A stretch of DNA of 64,000 nt from JBDXHU01 sp039989475 (lineage in GTDB: Bacteria; Pseudomonadota; Gammaproteobacteria; Pseudomonadales; Halieaceae): NCBI GenBank assembly GCA_039989475.1, contig JBDXHU010000010.1, positions 496,001 to 560,000 on the forward strand. The letters run 5' to 3'. Below are positions 56,043-64,000 of this stretch, in pieces. Made by a program: the position numbers and the translations under genes. Each line of letters starts with the position of its first letter. The first letter of the stretch is position 1. The notes under the pieces were generated by a model. The model searched no databases and was not told the origin of the DNA. It saw only the letters and a program-made list of their open reading frames with translations.

Positions 56043-57230
56043 ATGCCCCAGGGTCAAAAAATTCTTCTTCCTCTAGCCGTGGCTGGCGGTGGACTGTTGC
56101 TGGCCTTCCTGGTCGTAATGGGTAAGCCGCGCCCGGTGCCGGTGGAGGCGGAAGCAACCGCGCCACCGCTGGTGCAGGTCATGAGCGTCGAGCCGTCTGA
56201 CCTGGTGTTAACGGTGACTACCCAGGGCACCGTGCGCCCACGTCGAGAGGTGAATATCGTCAGCCAGGTCGGTGGCCTGGTGGAAAATGTGGACGAGCAC
56301 TTCGCCGAGGGTGGCTTTTTCGATGCTGGCGAAGAACTGGTCAAGGTGGAAGATGCGGATTACCAGTTCGCCCTGGTCAGGGCGGAAGCGCGAGTCGCCG
56401 ATGCCGCCCAGATCGTCGCCCAGGAAAAGGGGCGTAATCGCCAGGCCGCGAGAGAGTGGCGCGACCTCGGTAATGCCGAGGCTAACGACTTGTTTCTGCG
56501 CAAGCCACAATTGGCCGGTGCCGAAGCGAATTTACGCGCCGCAGAGGCCGATCTCGGCCAGGCCAGGCTCAATCTGCAACGCACTTCCATCAGTGCGCCT
56601 TTCAATGGCCGCGTCAGTGAGAAACATGTCGATGTGGGTCAGTACATAGCGCCGGGAACGACTGTAGCCCGGGTCTACGACACCGATGTGGTAGAAGTGC
56701 GGCTACCCCTGACTGACCGCCAGGTCGCCTTGCTGGACCTGCCGCTGAACTTCCAGGACGTGGCTGTGAATGGCGACGGTGCGGCGGTGCTGCTGCGGGC
56801 GCGCTTTGCTGACCGCGAATGGAAATGGAACGGTCGGGTAGTGCGCACTGATGCCAGCATTGATGTCGACAGTCGTGTGGTTTACGCAGTCGTCGAAGTG
56901 GAGCAGCCGTTTCAGCACGACACCGCCAGCGGTCGTCCGCCGCTGGGTATTGGCCTGTTTGTAGAGGCCGAAATCCAGGGTCGGCAGCTTGCCGAGGTCG
57001 CCACATTGCCACGGGGTGCCCTGCGCAACGATGGCAGCGTGTTATTGGTGGATGCGGATGATCGCTTGCAGTCGCGCGAGGTGCGGGTATTGAAGAGCAG
57101 TCCGCGCCAGGTGTGGGTGCAGGGTATACGGCTCAATGAACGTGTCGTGGTGTCGCAGCCGGCGCTGGCCGTGAGCGGTATGGCGGTCACGGTGCGAGAA
57201 ATCAAGACCCTGGCCGGGGGCCTGCAATGA
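56043..57230 (+). CDS. RND efflux periplasmic adaptor (membrane fusion protein)
   Basis: A 395-residue HlyD/AcrA-type adaptor. One N-terminal membrane helix (ILLPLAVAGGGLLLAFLVVM), lipoyl half-motifs TVRPRREVNIVSQVGGLVENV and RTSISAPFNGRVSEKHVDVG, and an alpha-hairpin (about 115-180) with Ala/Glu/Arg repeats between. A TonB- or membrane-proximal domain ends the protein. CGGAG lies 8-9 bp before the ATG at 56043. The stop overlaps the permease ATG (ATGA), so translation is coupled. No TolC-type gene is adjacent. Confidence 0.93.
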   Translation: MPQGQKILLPLAVAGGGLLLAFLVVMGKPRPVPVEAEATAPPLVQVMSVEPSDLVLTVTTQGTVRPRREVNIVSQVGGLVENVDEHFAEGGFFDAGEELVKVEDADYQFALVRAEARVADAAQIVAQEKGRNRQAAREWRDLGNAEANDLFLRKPQLAGAEANLRAAEADLGQARLNLQRTSISAPFNGRVSEKHVDVGQYIAPGTTVARVYDTDVVEVRLPLTDRQVALLDLPLNFQDVAVNGDGAAVLLRARFADREWKWNGRVVRTDASIDVDSRVVYAVVEVEQPFQHDTASGRPPLGIGLFVEAEIQGRQLAEVATLPRGALRNDGSVLLVDADDRLQSREVRVLKSSPRQVWVQGIRLNERVVVSQPALAVSGMAVTVREIKTLAGGLQ

Positions 57231-60200
57231 ACGGAATCATCGCCTGGTTTGTGCGCAATCCCATTGCCGCCAACCTGTTGATGATTTTGATTGTTGTCGG
57301 TGGTCTTACGGGCATTCCAGCACTGGAAAAACAATTCTTTCCTGATTTTGAGATGGATACCGTCAGCGTCACCATGCCCTATCTCGGCGCCGGTCCCACC
57401 GAGGTGGAAGAGCAGATCTGCGTGCGTATTGAGGAGGCCGTGCACGACCTGAACGGGGTTAAGGAAATTCGTTCTACCGCTCGCGAGGGCAGCGGCACGG
57501 TCCTGATCGAAGCGGAGAGCGGCTACGACATGCAGCGCCTGACATCCGAGGTGAAAACCCGGGTCGACGCAATTACCACCTTCCCGGCCGAGGCTGAGCG
57601 GCCAATCATTACTGAGCTGGCTCACCGTCATCACATGGTTACCGTCACGGTTTCTGGCGATATTGGCGAAGAAAACCTGAAAGTACTGGGGGAATCCTAC
57701 CGCGACGAACTGGCTGCATTGCCCCATGTGTCAGTGGTGGAAATTTCCTCACCGCGACCCTACGAGGTATCGGTGGAAGTATCCGAGTACACCTTGCGCC
57801 GCTATGGGCTGCGCTTTGATGATGTGCTCACCGCCATTCGCGCCTCCTCGCTGAACCTGCCGGCGGGATCAATCAAGGCTGAGTCCGGCGATATTCGCTT
57901 GCAAACCCGCGGCCAGGCCTATCAGCGGGCTGATTTCGAGAGCATTGTGCTGCTTAGCAAGCGCGATGGTACCCGCGTCTTGCTCGGTGATGTGGCAACG
58001 ATTGTCGATGGCTTCGCCGACCAGGATGTGCGCAGTCGCTTCAATGATGAACCGTCGCATGACCTGCAGGTGTACGTGACCTCCAGGCCCAATGTGCTCA
58101 AGACCAGCGAAACTGTGACGGCCTGGGTAGAGGACGTGCAGGCGCGGTTGCCAGAGGGTGTGTCGGTGGTGATGTGGCGCGACCAATCGGTACCCTTCAA
58201 GAGTCGGGTCGAAACCCTGGTGAAAAACGGTATTGGCGGCCTGGTCCTGGTATTCCTGGTGTTGGTGCTATTCCTGCGACCTCTGCTGGCGATGTGGGTA
58301 TGCGTGGGTATTGCCGTGGCCTTCCTTGGCACCTTCTTCCTGTTGCCCTATACCGGTATCCGGCTGGATATGATCTCGCTGTTCTCCTTCCTGCTGATAC
58401 TGGGGATCGTGGTGGACGATGCCATAATCGTTAGTGAATCGATACACACCCGGCAGGCGTCGGGTGATATGGGTGACCACGGCGCGATACTGGGTGCTAT
58501 CGGCGTGGTCAAGCCGGTCATGTTCGCGGTCATTTCCACCATGATTTTTTTCCTGCCCATGTGGTTTATGCCCGGTGATATGGCCGAAGTCGCCAGGGCA
58601 ATTCCCACCGTGGTGATGCTGGCACTGAGCTTTTCCCTGCTGGAGTGTCTGCTGATCCTGCCGGCGCACCTGGCGCACATGCCTGCTGTCGAACCGGGTA
58701 ATCGATCCTGGCTGACGCGGCTGGAACGGCTGCGCGAGCGCTGTGCCGCCAGCATGCTCAATTTTGCCGCCAATACCTATCGCCCCTTCCTGGAACGCTG
58801 CCTGCGCGCCAATTTGCTGACCCTGAGCCTGTTCTTTGTGGCGCTGGTGTTGACCATGAGTATCTACGCCGGCGGCTGGATCAAGTCGTCTTTCTTTCCC
58901 TCCGTGACGGCTGACTGGATTGTGGCCAGGGTTGAATTGCAGGAGGGCAGTGCCTTTCAGGGCACGCTGGATACCTTGCAGCAGGTGGAAGCGGCCGCGG
59001 TGCGGGTCAAGCAGGGCTACAACAGTTCTGACGAATCCGGTGCAGAGGCCCCGGCCATTGGCCACATCAACTCCTGGGGTCAGGAGAACCAGATCAGCGT
59101 TTGGATGGCGGTGGAAAACCCGGACCTGGATATCGCTGATATCTCGACCCAGTGGCGTGAGGAAATAGGCGACCTGGGTGAGGTTGAGGATTTCACCCTC
59201 GCCTACACCTTGCGTGACAGTGGCAAGCCCATCAAGCTGGTGCTGGCCTCACCCTCGGTGACCGACCTGGAACTGGTCGCCGAGGAGCTGCGCGAAACCC
59301 TGCTCGCCTACCCCGGCGTGTATAACGTCAATGACAGCTTGCAGGCGCCGCGGGAAGAGATTGAACTGGAATTGAAGCCGGCGGCCGAGAACCTCGGTGT
59401 CACCCGTGCGGATCTGGCGCGCCAGGTGCGGCGTGCCTTCTACGGGGCTGAAGCGCAGCGTATCCCGCGCACCCGCGAAGATGTCAAAGTGATGGTGCGT
59501 TACCCGGAGAAAGAGCGCATCTCTGTGGATAATCTCAACCAAATGCGTATTCGCACCCCCGATGGTCGCGAGGTACCCTTCGAGATCGTTGCCGACTTGC
59601 GCTTTGTTCCCGGCTACCAGACCATTGAGCGATTGGACCGCAAACGCACCCTGGAGGTCACCGCCGAGGTGGTGGCGGGCAAAGTCAGCCCGCGTGCGAT
59701 TGTTGACGAGATCCTGCGAGAGCGGCTGCCCAGCTGGCGAACCCTGTATCCCGGACTGAGCATGGCACTGGATGGCGAATTGCAGGAGGAGCAGGAATTC
59801 CGCAGCGCCATGATCAAGTACATGGGTCTTTCCATGCTCATCATCTACGGATTAATGGCGATACCGTTCCGCTCCTATTGGCAGCCGGTCTTGATCCTCA
59901 CCGCGGTTCCCTTCGGTATCATGGGGGCGATTCTCGGCCACATGATCATGGGCCGCGAGATCAGCATGTTTTCCCTGTTGGGGGTATTGGCCTGTGCCGG
60001 GGTGGTGGTCAACGACAACCTGGTGCTGATTGATCGTATCAACCAGCTGCGCGATAAAGGCCTGTCGGTGCTGGAGTCACTGCTGCAGGGCGGCCAGGAC
60101 CGTTTTCGCCCGATTATCCTGACCTCTATGACGACCTTCATCGGCCTGCTGCCGATTATGTCCGAGACCAGCGTGCAGGCCCAGTTCCTGATACCGATGG

Positions 60201-60340
60201 TGATCTCACTGGCCTACGGCGTGTTATTTGCAACCGGGGTCACGCTTGTGCTGGTACCCTCCCTGTACCTGCTTGGAGAGCAGCTACAGGATCGATTTTT
60301 CAGGCGCCAGTCGCTGCTGACAGAGTCCTCAGTGAACTGA
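57227..60340 (+). CDS. RND efflux permease (AcrB/HAE1-like)
   Basis: A 1037-residue inner-membrane pump with the RND layout: TM1, large periplasmic loop (about 35-330), TM2-6, TM7, second loop and TM8-12. The TM4 proton-relay Asp pair is in GIVVDDAIIVSESI. The TM10 region reads CAGVVVNDNLVLIDRIN. FFPDFEMDTVSVTMPYLGA is the usual start of the porter domain. It is the pump for the adaptor upstream; drug or lipid specificity cannot be told. The 3' end overlaps hslO by 12 bp (convergent). Confidence 0.94.
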   Translation: MNGIIAWFVRNPIAANLLMILIVVGGLTGIPALEKQFFPDFEMDTVSVTMPYLGAGPTEVEEQICVRIEEAVHDLNGVKEIRSTAREGSGTVLIEAESGYDMQRLTSEVKTRVDAITTFPAEAERPIITELAHRHHMVTVTVSGDIGEENLKVLGESYRDELAALPHVSVVEISSPRPYEVSVEVSEYTLRRYGLRFDDVLTAIRASSLNLPAGSIKAESGDIRLQTRGQAYQRADFESIVLLSKRDGTRVLLGDVATIVDGFADQDVRSRFNDEPSHDLQVYVTSRPNVLKTSETVTAWVEDVQARLPEGVSVVMWRDQSVPFKSRVETLVKNGIGGLVLVFLVLVLFLRPLLAMWVCVGIAVAFLGTFFLLPYTGIRLDMISLFSFLLILGIVVDDAIIVSESIHTRQASGDMGDHGAILGAIGVVKPVMFAVISTMIFFLPMWFMPGDMAEVARAIPTVVMLALSFSLLECLLILPAHLAHMPAVEPGNRSWLTRLERLRERCAASMLNFAANTYRPFLERCLRANLLTLSLFFVALVLTMSIYAGGWIKSSFFPSVTADWIVARVELQEGSAFQGTLDTLQQVEAAAVRVKQGYNSSDESGAEAPAIGHINSWGQENQISVWMAVENPDLDIADISTQWREEIGDLGEVEDFTLAYTLRDSGKPIKLVLASPSVTDLELVAEELRETLLAYPGVYNVNDSLQAPREEIELELKPAAENLGVTRADLARQVRRAFYGAEAQRIPRTREDVKVMVRYPEKERISVDNLNQMRIRTPDGREVPFEIVADLRFVPGYQTIERLDRKRTLEVTAEVVAGKVSPRAIVDEILRERLPSWRTLYPGLSMALDGELQEEQEFRSAMIKYMGLSMLIIYGLMAIPFRSYWQPVLILTAVPFGIMGAILGHMIMGREISMFSLLGVLACAGVVVNDNLVLIDRINQLRDKGLSVLESLLQGGQDRFRPIILTSMTTFIGLLPIMSETSVQAQFLIPMVISLAYGVLFATGVTLVLVPSLYLLGEQLQDRFFRRQSLLTESSVN

Positions 60341-61204
60341 GCCCGGGCTCAGCTGGCCTAGCTGCTCGGCAAAGTCCTGACGCGTAAATTGGTACTGCTG
60401 GTTGCAAAATTCGCAGTCCATTACGATGTCTTCTTCCTCTTCCAGCAACTCGACCAGGTCGCTGCTGCCAATGGATAACAAGGCGCGGTGGCAGCGCTCG
60501 CGCGAACAACTGCAGGCAAACTGCACCCTGTGGCCGTCAAACAGGCGCACCTGCTCTTCGTTAAACAAGTGGTAGAGCAGGGTTTCCTGCTCCAGTTCCA
60601 ATACTTCAGTTGTTTGCACGGTTTCGGCCAGGACACAGACGTTCTGCCACTGCTGTTCGCGCGCGCCGGCGTCGTGCGTGACCTGCTCAGGTAGTTGCTG
60701 CAATAACAGCCCCGCACAAGTTTCACCGTTGCTGGCCAGCCACAGTCGTGTCGCCAGCTGCTCGGAGTTTTCGAAATAGCTCTCGATACAGGCCGCCAGC
60801 GAGCCACCGTCCAGTGGCACAATGCCCTGGTAGCGCTGGCCCTCAAGCGGCTCGATGGTGATGGCGAGCTGCCCATCGCGCAGCAAGCTGCTGAATTCAG
60901 TGGCGGTAGCCTGCTCTGCGCCACGGGCAATGGCCCGCACGGCCAGTTCATTGCTGCACTCCGCCATCAATAGGGGGATCTGGCCCTGGCTTTGTGCCTG
61001 CAGGATTAGCCGACCTTCAAATTTGATGGTGGTACTGAGCAGTACTGAGGCTGCCAGGAACTCACCCAGCAGCCGGCCGACCCCGGGGGCATACTGATGA
61101 ATATCGAGGATCTCACGGTAGGCCTTATCGAGATGTACGACCTCGCCGCGGATATCCGCCTGCTCAAATATAAATTTGCGTGTCAGGTCCCTGGTGTCGC
61201 TCAT
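60329..61204 (-). CDS. hslO: redox-regulated chaperonin Hsp33
   Basis: A 291-residue holdase chaperone activated by oxidation. The zinc-binding Cys motifs are CSC (FACSCSRERC, an extra Cys follows) and CEFC (MDCEFCNQQY), the CxC and CxxC of Hsp33. The N-terminal domain begins MSDTRDLTRKFIFEQADIRGE. Start overlaps the hslR stop (ATGA), so hslR and hslO are translationally coupled. Confidence 0.96.
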   Translation of the reverse strand: MSDTRDLTRKFIFEQADIRGEVVHLDKAYREILDIHQYAPGVGRLLGEFLAASVLLSTTIKFEGRLILQAQSQGQIPLLMAECSNELAVRAIARGAEQATATEFSSLLRDGQLAITIEPLEGQRYQGIVPLDGGSLAACIESYFENSEQLATRLWLASNGETCAGLLLQQLPEQVTHDAGAREQQWQNVCVLAETVQTTEVLELEQETLLYHLFNEEQVRLFDGHRVQFACSCSRERCHRALLSIGSSDLVELLEEEEDIVMDCEFCNQQYQFTRQDFAEQLGQLSPGSVH

Positions 61205-61593
61205 ATATCTTGCTTGAACCTGTGAATTTGGCGGCGCTGTTTCTTGGTAGGCCGGGTCTCCGGGCGATGCAGCATGCCACCGGCGGCCTTGCGAGCCGCC
61301 GCCGCGTCCTCACGCCGCTTAAGGCTCTCGGCGCTTTCCTGGTAGAGTTGCTGCGCCTCGGGGGCGCCACGGCGCTGGTCAGACAGGGCCAGTACGATAA
61401 TCATTTTTTCATCAAAGCCCTGGCGAATACTGAGACTGTCGCCGACGCTGATCTCCTTGCTCACCTTGGCTTTTTGGCCCTGCAGCTGCACTTTGCCGCC
61501 TTCGATAGCCTGCTTGGCGAGGCTGCGCGTCTTGTAGAAACGCGCCGCCCATAACCATTTGTCCAACCGCAGCTTGTCCATGGTTTGCGTCAC
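61201..61593 (-). CDS. hslR: heat-shock protein Hsp15 (HslR), S4 domain
   Basis: A 130-residue S4-domain RNA-binding protein: LRLDKWLWAARFYKTRSLAKQAIEGGKVQL is in pieces here KLRLDKWLWAARF, RSLAKQAIEGGKV; the C-terminus is basic (KKQRRQIHRFKQ). It rescues stalled 50S subunits carrying nascent peptidyl-tRNA. I use the GTG at 61593, which overlaps the yrfG stop (GTGA); an ATG at 61581 also exists. Confidence 0.93.
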   Translation of the reverse strand: MTQTMDKLRLDKWLWAARFYKTRSLAKQAIEGGKVQLQGQKAKVSKEISVGDSLSIRQGFDEKMIIVLALSDQRRGAPEAQQLYQESAESLKRREDAAAARKAAGGMLHRPETRPTKKQRRQIHRFKQDI

Positions 61594-62249
61594 TCTGTCC
61601 CGGGCATGATCTCATCGAAATGATGAATGCCGGGAAAACGTGTGTCCAGACGTTTCTGCAATTTGCTGTCGGGTTGTAGCAGGGTCAGCAGGTGGGCGAT
61701 GCCATAGCGATGTGCGGCATCGAGTACGCTTTCAGTGTCGTCGATCAACAGGGTGCGGGCCGGCTGGAATGGATGCAGCGCGTGCAGTCGATGCCAGAAT
61801 TCGATTTCCTCTTTCGCCGCGCTCAACTCGTGTGACACCACCATGGCGTCGAACCAGCTGCCGATACCGGTGGCGGATAGCTTCAGGTCCAGTACCTTGC
61901 GGTGGGCATTGGTCACCAGTAGTACTCGCTTGTCACTCTTTTGCAGTCGCCGCAGGAAGTCTTCCACATACGGGCGCACACTGATCATGTGCTGCACTTC
62001 CTGCTTGAGTGAGGGGATGTCCAGCTGCAATTGCTCCGACCAGTAGTCCACGCAGTACCAGGACAGGGAGCCGCGTGCCTGTTCAAAACGCTGCGCCAAC
62101 TGCTTGCGACTTTCGGCCTCGTCGCGTCGGTGGATCTCCGCGTAACGCCTGGGCACGTGTCTGGACCAGAAGTAGTTGTCGTAATGCAGGTCGAGCAGGG
62201 TGCCGTCCATGTCCAGCAGTACGGTATCAATGTGGTCCCAGTCAATCAC
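61590..62249 (-). CDS. yrfG: GMP/IMP nucleotidase YrfG
   Basis: A 219-residue HAD-superfamily phosphatase (YrfG/YrfG-like, 222 aa in E. coli). Motif I LLDMDGTLLDLHYDNYFW, where the WSRHVP helix follows, motif II VTNAHRK, motif III-IV SHELSAAKEE and LIDDTESVLDAA. The GTG at 62249 (VIDWDHIDTVLLDMDG) matches the family start; a longer frame runs to 62309. It leads the yrfG-hslR-hslO run, conserved in gammaproteobacteria. Confidence 0.92.
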   Translation of the reverse strand: MIDWDHIDTVLLDMDGTLLDLHYDNYFWSRHVPRRYAEIHRRDEAESRKQLAQRFEQARGSLSWYCVDYWSEQLQLDIPSLKQEVQHMISVRPYVEDFLRRLQKSDKRVLLVTNAHRKVLDLKLSATGIGSWFDAMVVSHELSAAKEEIEFWHRLHALHPFQPARTLLIDDTESVLDAAHRYGIAHLLTLLQPDSKLQKRLDTRFPGIHHFDEIMPGTE

Positions 62250-62318
62250 GTGGCCGGCAGCTCCTGGCAGGTGGCTGGCTAGTTTGCCGCCCGTCCGCGG
62301 CTGTGGCAACCTGAGCCC

Positions 62319-63287
62319 ATGCGATTGTTACTATTCCTATGCCTGTTGTTACCCCTGCCGGCCGCCGCCGAGTGGCACCGGGAGAGCCGCGACATGATGG
62401 GCACCCGTATCGAAGTGGAGCTTTGGTCGGAGCGGGAAGAGCAGGCCCTGCGGGCCATTGCGCGGGTCATGGACTCGATGGCGCAGGTCAACGCGCTGAT
62501 GAACCCCTGGGATGAGGACAGCGAACTGGCCCTGCTGAATCGCGAGGCGCAGCACAGGGCGGTTCCGGTGTCAGCCGAGCTGTACACGGTGATTGAGCGG
62601 GCCCTTTACTATTCCCGCCTGAGCGAGGGGGCATTCGACATCAGCTTTGCCTCGGTGGGCCAGTTCTATGATTATCGAGCGGCCCAGGCGCCGGATGCTG
62701 AGCGGGTAGCGGCATACCGGGACAAGATTAATTACCGCGCCATCAAGCTGCACCCGCAGTCGCGCAGCATCAGCTACGATATCGAGGGGCTGCAGGTGGA
62801 CCTGGGTGGTATTGCCAAGGGCTATGCGGTGGATCGCGGCATCGACATCCTGGTTGAAGAGGGTATACGCGGCGGCGTGGTAAGCGCCGGTGGCGATAGC
62901 CGGATTCTGGGTGACCTGGGTGATCGTCCGCGTACTATCGGTATTCGTCATCCGCGCAAGGAAGGCGAGTTTGCGGTGATGATCCCGCTGGCCGATACGG
63001 CGATTTCCACCTCCGGTGATTATGAGCGCTTCTTCATACAGGATGGGGTGCGGGTGCATCATATCCTCGACCCTGGCACTGGCCGTTCCTCGGCGTCCAT
63101 GCAAAGTGCCAGCATACTCAGTGACCGGGCCATCGATAGCGATGCTTTATCAACCACGACCTTCGTGTTGGGGGTGGGAAAAGGCCTGGCCCTGATCAAC
63201 AGCCTGCCCGGTGTGGATGCGATTATCATCGACGCCGAAGGCAAGCTCCATTATTCTGACGGATTGTTGCGCGAACAGTCGCCCTGA
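62319..63287 (+). CDS. apbE: FAD:protein FMN transferase ApbE
   Basis: A 322-residue exported flavin transferase. Signal peptide (MRLLLFLCLLLPLPAAA), then MMGTRIEVELW. The flavin-binding DLGGIAKGYAVDRGID and the Mg2+-site region ISTSGDYERFF, plus HHILDPGTGRSS, are family hallmarks. ApbE attaches FMN to Thr of Na+-NQR or related membrane complexes. Its target genes are outside the window. Divergent from yrfG with 69 bp between. Confidence 0.93.
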   Translation: MRLLLFLCLLLPLPAAAEWHRESRDMMGTRIEVELWSEREEQALRAIARVMDSMAQVNALMNPWDEDSELALLNREAQHRAVPVSAELYTVIERALYYSRLSEGAFDISFASVGQFYDYRAAQAPDAERVAAYRDKINYRAIKLHPQSRSISYDIEGLQVDLGGIAKGYAVDRGIDILVEEGIRGGVVSAGGDSRILGDLGDRPRTIGIRHPRKEGEFAVMIPLADTAISTSGDYERFFIQDGVRVHHILDPGTGRSSASMQSASILSDRAIDSDALSTTTFVLGVGKGLALINSLPGVDAIIIDAEGKLHYSDGLLREQSP

Positions 63288-63324
63288 GTGCTGGCTGCGT
63301 ACTAACCGAAACGGAAAAATTCTT

Positions 63325-64000
63325 ATGAAATTACGCTACAAGATTGGCGGGACGATCGTCGTATTGCTGGTGCTGGCGCTTTCGTCGCTGGCGCTGGTGC
63401 TGAGCCACAATAAGGCCTGCCCCACGGCACCCGAGCTGGCCGCCGGCAGCAACACCATGAAGGCCATCGTCTATCGCTGCTATGGCCCGCCGGAAGTCTT
63501 GCAGCTCGAGGACAGGGAAATGCCCACCGTGGCAGACAATGAAGTGCTGGTGAAGATCGAGGCGGCATCGGTCAATCCACTGGACTGGCACTATATGCGT
63601 GGAGCCCCGTATGTCATGCGCCTGATGGGTGCCGGGCTGGGAGCGCCTGCAGACACCAGCATGGGTGTCGACTTTGCTGGCACTATCGAGGCGGTTGGCA
63701 GTGATGTCACGCGCTTCCAGCCCGGCGATGAGGTATTTGGCGGCCGCGGTGGAGCCTTCGGCGAGTACCTGAGTATGCCCGAAGATCGAGCCATAAGCCT
63801 GAAGCCTGACAACGTGAGCTTCGAGCAAGCGGCGGCGGTGCCGATTGCAGCAGTTTCCGCCTTGCAGGCGCTGCGCGACAAGGGGCAGTTACAGGCGGGA
63901 CAAAAAGTACTGATCAATGGCGCCTCGGGCGGTGTGGGTACCTACGCCGTGCAAATTGCCAAGGCCATGGGAGCCGAGGTTACTGGTGTCTGCAGCACTC
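63325..64000 (+). CDS. MDR/quinone-oxidoreductase family protein with N-terminal membrane anchor (truncated by window end)
   Basis: The open frame starts with ATG at 63325 and runs off the window after 225 codons. Residues about 8-27 form a hydrophobic anchor (IGGTIVVLLVLALSSLALVL), unusual for this cytosolic family. From Met45 a medium-chain reductase begins: MKAIVYRCYGPPEVLQLED, then GVDFAGTIEAVGSDV, FGEYLSMPE and nucleotide-binding INGASGGVGTYAVQIAKAMG. No structural-zinc Cys cluster is seen, so it is of the quinone reductase (zinc-free) type. AACGGAAAAA precedes the start weakly. An internal start at Met45 would remove the anchor. Confidence 0.82.
   Translation, partial: MKLRYKIGGTIVVLLVLALSSLALVLSHNKACPTAPELAAGSNTMKAIVYRCYGPPEVLQLEDREMPTVADNEVLVKIEAASVNPLDWHYMRGAPYVMRLMGAGLGAPADTSMGVDFAGTIEAVGSDVTRFQPGDEVFGGRGGAFGEYLSMPEDRAISLKPDNVSFEQAAAVPIAAVSALQALRDKGQLQAGQKVLINGASGGVGTYAVQIAKAMGAEVTGVCST

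Noticed and set aside
1..64000. tRNA, rRNA, insertion sequences, prophage or defence islands
   Set aside because: No cloverleaf-type T-arm sequences, transposases, integrases of phage type, restriction or toxin-antitoxin genes were recognised by eye; a covariance-model scan would settle small RNAs.

Overview
The window is a gene-dense, GC-rich (roughly 60 percent) bacterial chromosome segment with no plasmid, phage, IS, CRISPR, tRNA or rRNA signal. Gene content and order point to a gammaproteobacterium related to Pseudomonas and the marine Cellvibrionales/Halieaceae group. The lptM-lysA-dapF-DUF484-xerC-HAD run, argH-algZ-algR-hemC-hemD-hemX-hemY, ubiD-rho-trxA, gshA-acpH-dsbB-rsd, phaF-phaI-phaD and yrfG-hslR-hslO are all familiar gammaproteobacterial blocks. 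The taxonomic placement is inference from gene order and product mix only.

Layout. (1) 0-3 kb: a nitrogen-scavenging operon, torF-like porin, glnK, amtB and a second glnK, behind a good sigma-54 promoter match. (2) 3-20.5 kb: core housekeeping, covering DAP/lysine synthesis, XerC, ArgH, the AlgZ/AlgR two-component pair, haem synthesis, UbiD and Rho. (3) 20.6-33.6 kb: mixed core and accessory genes. These are thioredoxin, a TVP38/flavin-disulfide-reductase fusion, a four-gene minus-strand unit with a Ca2+/cation-exchanger-like protein, an ABC-F ATPase, an orphan ParA, an FKBP isomerase and gshA-acpH-dsbB-rsd. (4) 33.7-42.6 kb: the most accessory-looking stretch. It holds a cytochrome P450, an ACAD10/11-type kinase-like protein, two unknown genes, an SDR, a SnoaL-like protein, a methyltransferase, a carotenoid oxygenase, TspO, a luciferase-like oxidoreductase and a YgjV protein. 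(5) 42.7-48.2 kb: PilU, a CoxE-like VWA protein with its MoxR ATPase, nitronate monooxygenase and MoaA. (6) 48.3-53 kb: an SDR-fold protein carrying both diagnostic halohydrin dehalogenase motifs, a DASS anion transporter, an MFS transporter, a peroxiredoxin and a methyltransferase. (7) 53-55.9 kb: a PHA-granule cluster (phaD, phaI, phaF) and a divergent alpha/beta hydrolase. (8) 56-64 kb: an RND efflux pair, Hsp33/Hsp15/YrfG, ApbE and a truncated membrane-anchored MDR reductase.

Most interesting points: the unannounced halohydrin dehalogenase; two paralogous phasins whose Lys/Ala-rich tails sit at opposite ends; the TVP38-disulfide-reductase fusion with Tyr in place of the catalytic His; duplicated GlnK around AmtB with a porin in a sigma-54 unit; and a dispersed intergenic motif family containing GGGTCAG. 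No single novel multi-gene defence-type system is evident. The best candidate for an undescribed pathway is the P450-to-LLM catabolic-looking cluster.
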